Source: Streptomyces sp. ITFR-21
GTDB lineage: Bacteria; Actinomycetota; Actinomycetes; Streptomycetales; Streptomycetaceae
DNA length: 64,000 bases
Direction of reading: 5' to 3'
Assembly (NCBI RefSeq): GCF_031844685.1
Contig: NZ_CP134605.1
Span: 2,934,001 to 2,998,000 of the forward strand
Shown here: one piece after another, positions 59,831-64,000 of the stretch
Position numbering within the stretch: the stretch's first letter is position 1
Layout: each line of letters starts with the position of its first letter
Notes under the pieces: model-generated
Database searches by the model: none
What the model was told of the DNA's origin: nothing
What the model saw: the letters and a program-made list of their open reading frames with translations, nothing else
Translations under genes and position numbers: made by a program

Positions 59831-62737
59831 ATGCGCGCCTACAGCAGCAGGTTCTCCGTGGTCAGCGATCCCTCGTCGGTGCCGGCCGCCCGCCGGCGGG
59901 TCCGCGGCCTGGTGACCGGCTGGGGGCTGCGGCTGGACGAGGAGAGCCGCGTCGTACTGGCCACCGTCGTCTCGGAGTTGGTCACCAACGCCGTGGAGCA
60001 CAGCGGCGCCCGCGAGTTCACCGTCAAAGTGCGGGCCGAACCGGTAGCCCGCCGGATCGTCGTCGAGGTCCACGACGGCTGCGCGGCGCTGCCACGGCTG
60101 CTCGCCGCCGACGACGACGCTGAAGGCGGCCGGGGGATGTGGCTGGTCAGCCAACTGGCCGCCGCCTGCGGCGCCGAACCCGTCAGACGCGGCAAGCGGG
60201 TCTGGGCCGCCGTCGCCATCCCCGAACAGCCCTTCGCCCGGCGCCAGTTCCTTCGCCCTGGCCGGGCCGGCCGGGCGCTCGGCGGCCGGCCGGCCCGGCC
60301 CCGACGCCGGCCGATACCGGCCGCGGCCGGTAGGCGGCCCCCCGCGCCCAGGACGCCCAGGAAGCCAGCACCCGCGTACGCCCCCGCAGGCCCGCAGAGC
60401 CCGCAGGCCCGCAGAGCCCGTAGGCCCGCAGAGCCCGTAGGCCCGCCGCGGGCGGTGTCAGCTCACCAGGAACACCGGCCGGCGCCGCACGCTCCCGTCC
60501 GTGAACGTGTCCGCCTCCTCGTCCAGGCCCGCCGTGCGCAGGCTGGTGATCACGTCCGTGGAGTCGATCCGGCGCTTGCGGCCGACGTACCCCAGCAGCT
60601 GCCGGATGTCCTCGTGCCCGGCGCCCGCGTCCTTGAGCGCCTGGACGGCCGAGGGGACGCGGCGGTCCGGCAGGCAGTCGGGGCTCAGCAGCGCCCGCAT
60701 CTCGATCTCCAGCACGGCGGGCAGGTACGTGGCCCCGTGCACCTGCGGCAGCCGTACGAACTCCTCCCAGCCGAAGGAGGCGAGCACCGCGCTCTCCACG
60801 ACGCCGCGCAGCTCGCCGTACCGGTGGGCGGACAGCAGGCGGCCGACCAGGGCCATGATCTGCCGGGTGTCGCGGCGCTCCGCAAGGCCCGCGATCAGCT
60901 CGCGGACCGCCTTGCGCCACTCCTGCGCGGCGTCGGGCCGGCGTTGCAGGGCGAGGATCAGTTCGGCGATCTCGGCGCCGTCGGCCTTGCGCTCGCCGAG
61001 GACGGCGACGGCCTGCCGGAAGAGCTGTTTGGCCACGCCCGGGTACGCGGTGTCGGTGAACCGCCAGGCCAGCTCCTCCATCCGCGGTATCGGCCAGGTC
61101 TCCGCGACGGCGGCGCCGACCACCTTCTCGCCGTCGTCGATCCGGCTGCGGGCCCACAGGGTGAGTTCGTACGCCTGTTCCACCGTGCAGTTCTGCGCCA
61201 TGACCCGCAGGACGCGGTTGAGTTGGTCCGCGCCGGGCCGCCGGCTGCGGCGGAAGAGGTCCAGGCTCTCGCTGAAGGAGCCGGGCCGGACGTGCGCGAC
61301 GGCACTGTGCAGCACGGTCGCCGCCTCCTCCCGCAGGCCGCGGTCGTGCAGCAGGATGAAGAGGTGCAGGACGTTGTCGGCGCGGGTGTCGCCGACGATG
61401 TGCGCGACCGCGTCGGCCACCAGGCCGGGTTGGCCCAGCGTGCTCAGCCGGTGCACGAGGTCCGCGACCGCCTCGCCGTCGCCGCGCAGGGCGCGGGCGA
61501 GCAGCTCGTCGACCGCGTCCCGGTCCCCGTACCCGTCGAACAGGACGAGCGCCGAGGCCAGTTCGGGGACGGGCAGCCGGCTGACCAGCTCGATCAGGGA
61601 TCGCGCCGTCGCCGGGGCCGGGCGGCCCGAGTGCCGCAGTACCAACAGCATGTGGCAGACGTCGCGTACGGTACCGGCGGCCACGGCCGTGGTCAGCAGG
61701 AGATCCGCCACCGGGCTGCTCCCGGCCTCCAGGATCCGCAGCAGCTCGGCGAGGAACGCGGGCGGGCGGCGCCTGACCAGGGTGCGCAGGACGGCGCCGG
61801 CGGCAAGGGGGTCCGGATCCGCTGCGCGGGCGGGGCGCTCGGGGCCGGTGGCGGTGGCGGGGCGCTCAGGGCCGGAGCCGGGCGCACGGGCCGATCGCGG
61901 CTGCGGAGCCGGTCCCGCGCCCGGCCCCTGGGCCGGTTCCGCAACCGGTCCTGCGCCCGGCCCCTGGGCCGACTCGCCATGTCGCTCTGGTCCCGGGCCC
62001 GGCCGCGGGGCCGGCTCCCCGGCCGGCTCCTGGCTCAGCTCCCGTTCCAGCAACTCGGCCACGTCCCGCGCCGGCCGGTTGGCGGCGGCCGACTCCACCA
62101 GCACGACGGCGAGTTCGCCCGCACCCCGGTCGGTCAGCCGTGCCGCCAGGTCGAGTACGGCCGCCGGCGCCGCCGCCACGGCGACCCGTTCCATGATGCC
62201 GGCCGCCGCGATCCGGCCGCGCGGCGCGGCGGGCCCGGCGCGGTCCCGGCCGCTCACGGACCACAGCTGAGCGGCGACCTCGGCGAGCCGTTCGGTGGAG
62301 AGCGCGGCGAGCAACCGGTCGCGCGGCGAAGGCGGTACGGCGGCGGGCGGCTCGCCGGCAACCGGGCCGGGGGCGGCGAAAGCTGCCGACGTGCCGGTGT
62401 CCGGACCGGAGTAGAGGCCGGCGTCCGACCCGGCGGCCGGGCCCGCGGCGAGCCCCATGGTCAGGCCCGGGTCCGGCCCGGCGGTCGCCTCCGCCGCGAA
62501 CGCGGCGTTGAGGACCGCGTCCCGCCCGGCGGTCAGGCCCCCGTCCGGCCCGGCGGCCGGCACCGCCGCGAACCCGGGACCCGAGCCCGCGTCCAGTCCC
62601 GCCAGCAGCTCGACCAGCCGGCCCACCTCCCAGTCGCTCGCCGCCGCCTTCGTCGACAGAGCGCCGGCGAGCCGTCGGCACTCCGCGCAGTCCCTGCCGT
62701 ACAACGCCCGCACCGTCGCCGCGAAGCGCTCCGCTGA
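59831..62737 (+). CDS. HATPase (anti-sigma-type ATP-binding) protein with an unbounded 3' end
   Basis: The ATG at 59831 has AAGGGG eight bases upstream. The first 135 codons are a clear RsbW-like ATPase: SVVSDPSSVPAARRRVRGLV, VLATVVSELVTNAVEHSGAR (N box), IVVEVHDGCAALPRLL, DAEGGRGMWLVSQLAAACGA. After about 60240 the frame turns into low-complexity R/P/A sequence and has no stop before 62735. That would run 2.3 kb antisense to the caspase-like gene (60458-63949), which has much better coding character. The real protein probably ends before 60457, and a small frameshift, perhaps in the 17-base repeat at 60388, has removed the stop. The coordinate given is the first in-frame stop. Confidence 0.5.
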   Translation: MRAYSSRFSVVSDPSSVPAARRRVRGLVTGWGLRLDEESRVVLATVVSELVTNAVEHSGAREFTVKVRAEPVARRIVVEVHDGCAALPRLLAADDDAEGGRGMWLVSQLAAACGAEPVRRGKRVWAAVAIPEQPFARRQFLRPGRAGRALGGRPARPRRRPIPAAAGRRPPAPRTPRKPAPAYAPAGPQSPQARRARRPAEPVGPPRAVSAHQEHRPAPHAPVRERVRLLVQARRAQAGDHVRGVDPALAADVPQQLPDVLVPGARVLERLDGRGDAAVRQAVGAQQRPHLDLQHGGQVRGPVHLRQPYELLPAEGGEHRALHDAAQLAVPVGGQQAADQGHDLPGVAALRKARDQLADRLAPLLRGVGPALQGEDQFGDLGAVGLALAEDGDGLPEELFGHARVRGVGEPPGQLLHPRYRPGLRDGGADHLLAVVDPAAGPQGEFVRLFHRAVLRHDPQDAVELVRAGPPAAAEEVQALAEGAGPDVRDGTVQHGRRLLPQAAVVQQDEEVQDVVGAGVADDVRDRVGHQAGLAQRAQPVHEVRDRLAVAAQGAGEQLVDRVPVPVPVEQDERRGQFGDGQPADQLDQGSRRRRGRAARVPQYQQHVADVAYGTGGHGRGQQEIRHRAAPGLQDPQQLGEERGRAAPDQGAQDGAGGKGVRIRCAGGALGAGGGGGALRAGAGRTGRSRLRSRSRARPLGRFRNRSCARPLGRLAMSLWSRARPRGRLPGRLLAQLPFQQLGHVPRRPVGGGRLHQHDGEFARTPVGQPCRQVEYGRRRRRHGDPFHDAGRRDPAARRGGPGAVPAAHGPQLSGDLGEPFGGERGEQPVARRRRYGGGRLAGNRAGGGESCRRAGVRTGVEAGVRPGGRARGEPHGQARVRPGGRLRRERGVEDRVPPGGQAPVRPGGRHRREPGTRARVQSRQQLDQPAHLPVARRRLRRQSAGEPSALRAVPAVQRPHRRREALR
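60388..60447. repeat. 17-base tandem repeat, three and a half copies
   Basis: AGGCCCGCAGAGCCCG plus C or T is repeated at 60388-60404, 60405-60421 and 60422-60438, followed by AGGCCCGCC. Unit length 17 is not a multiple of three, so each gain or loss shifts the frame of the plus-strand HATPase reading. Confidence 0.8.
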
Positions 62738-63949
62738 GGCACCGGCGAGCGCGCCGAACAGCAGGTCGAGGCCCGGCGTCCCGTCCCCGCCGGCGGCGTC
62801 CGCTGCCACATCGCCCGCCACATCGCCCGCCACATCGCCCGCCACATCGCCCGCCGCGCCGCCCGCCGCGCCGCGCAGCACGTCGTCGTGCAGCAGGTGC
62901 GTCACCGTCCCGAACTCCGCCTCGTCCCGCAGCGCGACGACGCTGCCGACGGTGGCCGCCGCGAGTTCGGAACGGCCCAGCGCGGAGAAGGCCCGGACGA
63001 GAGCGGCGGCATCGGGGAGTTCGCGGCGCCCGACGAAGGCGTCGAGCCTGCCGCGGCTCTCGGCCGACTCCCCCTGCTCGGCGCCGAGATCGGCCACGTC
63101 CTTGGCGTACGCCGCGGGCTCGGCCGAGGTGTCCGGCGCCTGCGGGAGCTGGGCGGGCCCGAGGAACGGGAACGGCTGGTGAAGCCGGGCGGGCGGCGAC
63201 TGCCCGGCCCGCGGGTGCAGGTTGCGGAAGATCGGCCGGTTGCCGGCACTGTCGCTGCCGCGCATCCCCGGCTGCGGCATGTCGTAGCTCCGCAGCCGGG
63301 TTTCCAGCGCCCGGAACACGTCGTGGATCGTGAGCAGTCCGGGCGCTTCCTCGATGCCCCCGTTCAGCACCTCCAGCAGAGCGCCGGCGAAGGCGGTGTA
63401 GCCGGTGCCCCGCCACTTGGCGACGGCCTCCATCCGGTACTCCGTCGCCACCAGCGTGCACACACCGGGCAGGTCCTGCTGGATCGGGTCGGTGAGCCGG
63501 CCGAGATAGGAGTCGTCGGCGTAGCAGCAGTCGAGGAGCAGCAGTTTCAGCGGCGCTTCCGACCGTTGCAGGATCTCCTTGACCTGGCTGAACGGGAGAT
63601 GTGTGGCGAAGTGGTCGAAGTCCGCGTCGGACATGGCGAGTTTGAGCCCCGGGTCGCTGTAGAAGCGCTTGCCGTGGCAGCCGATGTAGATCAGCAGCAG
63701 ACCGACCTGCGCCTTGGCCGCCTGGACCAGAGCGTCCATCGCGGCCCGTCCCCCGACGTCGCCGCTCAGGACCACCCGCCGCGCGTCGGGCAGATCCCAC
63801 ACGCCGTTGTCGGCGAACCGGTCGGCCAGAGCGCGCGCGCTCTCGGCCACCGAAGGGCGGTCGCCGTACCTGGGATCCGGAAACCGGGACGCTCCGATGA
63901 ACAGCCCATAAGCCCTTGGCGTTCCGAGCGTGGCCTGCTCAGCTCTCAT
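60458..63949 (-). CDS. Large caspase-like (peptidase C14) protein with repeat-rich C-terminus
   Basis: A 1163-residue protein. The N-terminal 250 residues are a caspase-like domain: GLFIGASRFPDPRYGD, LLLIYIGCHGKRFY with the catalytic His92, and KLLLLDCCYADDSYLG with the catalytic Cys (142, second of the pair). The remaining 900 residues hold many helical repeat blocks (LAELLRILEAGSSPVADLLL, LFILLHDRGLREEAATVL, RQIMALVGRLLSAHRYGELR) that read like a pseudo-HEAT/TPR scaffold. Bacterial caspase-like proteins of this shape serve as regulated proteases, some in abortive defence. The exact partner is unknown. Start ATG 63947-63949; upstream lies the window edge. Confidence 0.85.
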   Translation of the reverse strand: MRAEQATLGTPRAYGLFIGASRFPDPRYGDRPSVAESARALADRFADNGVWDLPDARRVVLSGDVGGRAAMDALVQAAKAQVGLLLIYIGCHGKRFYSDPGLKLAMSDADFDHFATHLPFSQVKEILQRSEAPLKLLLLDCCYADDSYLGRLTDPIQQDLPGVCTLVATEYRMEAVAKWRGTGYTAFAGALLEVLNGGIEEAPGLLTIHDVFRALETRLRSYDMPQPGMRGSDSAGNRPIFRNLHPRAGQSPPARLHQPFPFLGPAQLPQAPDTSAEPAAYAKDVADLGAEQGESAESRGRLDAFVGRRELPDAAALVRAFSALGRSELAAATVGSVVALRDEAEFGTVTHLLHDDVLRGAAGGAAGDVAGDVAGDVAGDVAADAAGGDGTPGLDLLFGALAGASAERFAATVRALYGRDCAECRRLAGALSTKAAASDWEVGRLVELLAGLDAGSGPGFAAVPAAGPDGGLTAGRDAVLNAAFAAEATAGPDPGLTMGLAAGPAAGSDAGLYSGPDTGTSAAFAAPGPVAGEPPAAVPPSPRDRLLAALSTERLAEVAAQLWSVSGRDRAGPAAPRGRIAAAGIMERVAVAAAPAAVLDLAARLTDRGAGELAVVLVESAAANRPARDVAELLERELSQEPAGEPAPRPGPGPERHGESAQGPGAGPVAEPAQGPGAGPAPQPRSARAPGSGPERPATATGPERPARAADPDPLAAGAVLRTLVRRRPPAFLAELLRILEAGSSPVADLLLTTAVAAGTVRDVCHMLLVLRHSGRPAPATARSLIELVSRLPVPELASALVLFDGYGDRDAVDELLARALRGDGEAVADLVHRLSTLGQPGLVADAVAHIVGDTRADNVLHLFILLHDRGLREEAATVLHSAVAHVRPGSFSESLDLFRRSRRPGADQLNRVLRVMAQNCTVEQAYELTLWARSRIDDGEKVVGAAVAETWPIPRMEELAWRFTDTAYPGVAKQLFRQAVAVLGERKADGAEIAELILALQRRPDAAQEWRKAVRELIAGLAERRDTRQIMALVGRLLSAHRYGELRGVVESAVLASFGWEEFVRLPQVHGATYLPAVLEIEMRALLSPDCLPDRRVPSAVQALKDAGAGHEDIRQLLGYVGRKRRIDSTDVITSLRTAGLDEEADTFTDGSVRRRPVFLVS
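62806..62853. repeat. 12-base tandem repeat within the caspase-like gene
   Basis: CCACATCGCCCG occurs four times in a row and codes for a GDVA repeat in the linker region of the protein (AAGDVAGDVAGDVAGDVAAD). Length is a multiple of three, so the frame is kept. Confidence 0.85.
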
Positions 63950-64000
63950 CTGGGTCGATCAGGGGGGCCGGTGCGCCGGTCCCGCCGGTGATCGTGATCG

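Noticed and set aside
58331-62737. A single 1468-codon plus-strand protein
   Set aside because: Its first 500 codons are antisense to the XRE regulator and the last 750 antisense to the caspase-like gene; only about 59831-60240 has protein character.
1-64000. CRISPR arrays, insertion sequences and rRNA genes
   Set aside because: No regularly spaced repeats, transposase-like reading frames or rRNA sequence noticed anywhere in the window.

Overview
The window is high-G+C actinobacterial DNA, almost certainly from a Streptomyces. Evidence for this: strong G/C bias in third codon positions, GTG and TTG starts, a perfect CebR-type operator (TGGGAGCGCTCCCA) in front of a cellulose-active LPMO, DUF2637/Spd-like and MobC/relaxase genes of actinomycete integrative elements, and XRE/HATPase regulatory pairs. 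Much of it is accessory DNA. At least two and probably three fragments of the 3' half of a tRNA-Pro gene lie at 37156, 51126 and 52553. They mark the ends of elements that inserted one after another at a tRNA-Pro gene whose 5' half is not in the window.

Layout. (1) 1-6.5 kb: backbone of an integrative/mobilizable element: start of an excisionase-like gene (minus strand), a winged-helix replication-type protein, a four-helix DUF2637 membrane protein, a MobC-like protein carrying its domain twice, a relaxase, then a MNT-type nucleotidyltransferase. An internally deleted copy of that nucleotidyltransferase lies 2 kb further on. (2) 6.6-18.5 kb: a run of small-molecule enzymes on the minus strand: flavoprotein, isochorismatase-like hydrolase, CYTH protein, TsaC/Sua5-like protein, PhyH dioxygenase, creatininase-like amidohydrolase, methyltransferase, HAD protein, unknown protein, enolase-superfamily enzyme, short phosphoketolase, radical-SAM-like protein and HATPase. 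Seven of the eight junctions between 11.0 and 18.5 kb are 4-base or similar overlaps. A divergent XRE/TPR regulator and a NUDIX gene follow. I do not recognise the product of this cluster. (3) 20.4-34.2 kb: a complete class 1 DISARM operon, drmD-drmMI-drmA-drmB-drmC, all on the minus strand and translationally coupled. (4) 34.3-36.8 kb: a coupled pair, a GNAT-PIN-like fusion plus an ASCH protein, upstream of DISARM. (5) 37.3-45.6 kb: a complete type II Wadjet operon, jetA-jetB-jetC-jetD, minus strand. (6) 45.7-50.9 kb: a SNF2 helicase/SWIM zinc-finger pair and a VapBC-like toxin-antitoxin pair. (7) 50.9-52.6 kb: attachment-site debris and a truncated, frameshifted ATPase. (8) 52.8-64 kb: more ordinary Streptomyces genes: DUF4232 lipoprotein, SMI1/KNR4 protein, CBM2-linked LPMO, patatin and EF-hand remnants, ADP-ribosylglycohydrolase-like protein, XRE regulator, HATPase and a large caspase-like protein.

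How the genes work together. DISARM (methylation-based phage restriction) and Wadjet (SMC-based plasmid cleavage) form a two-layer defence island carried on tRNA-integrated DNA, with a toxin-antitoxin pair and helicases as companions. The least understood parts are the 8.8-18.5 kb enzyme cluster and the GNAT-PIN/ASCH pair. All calls are from reading translations and motifs; no database search was run.
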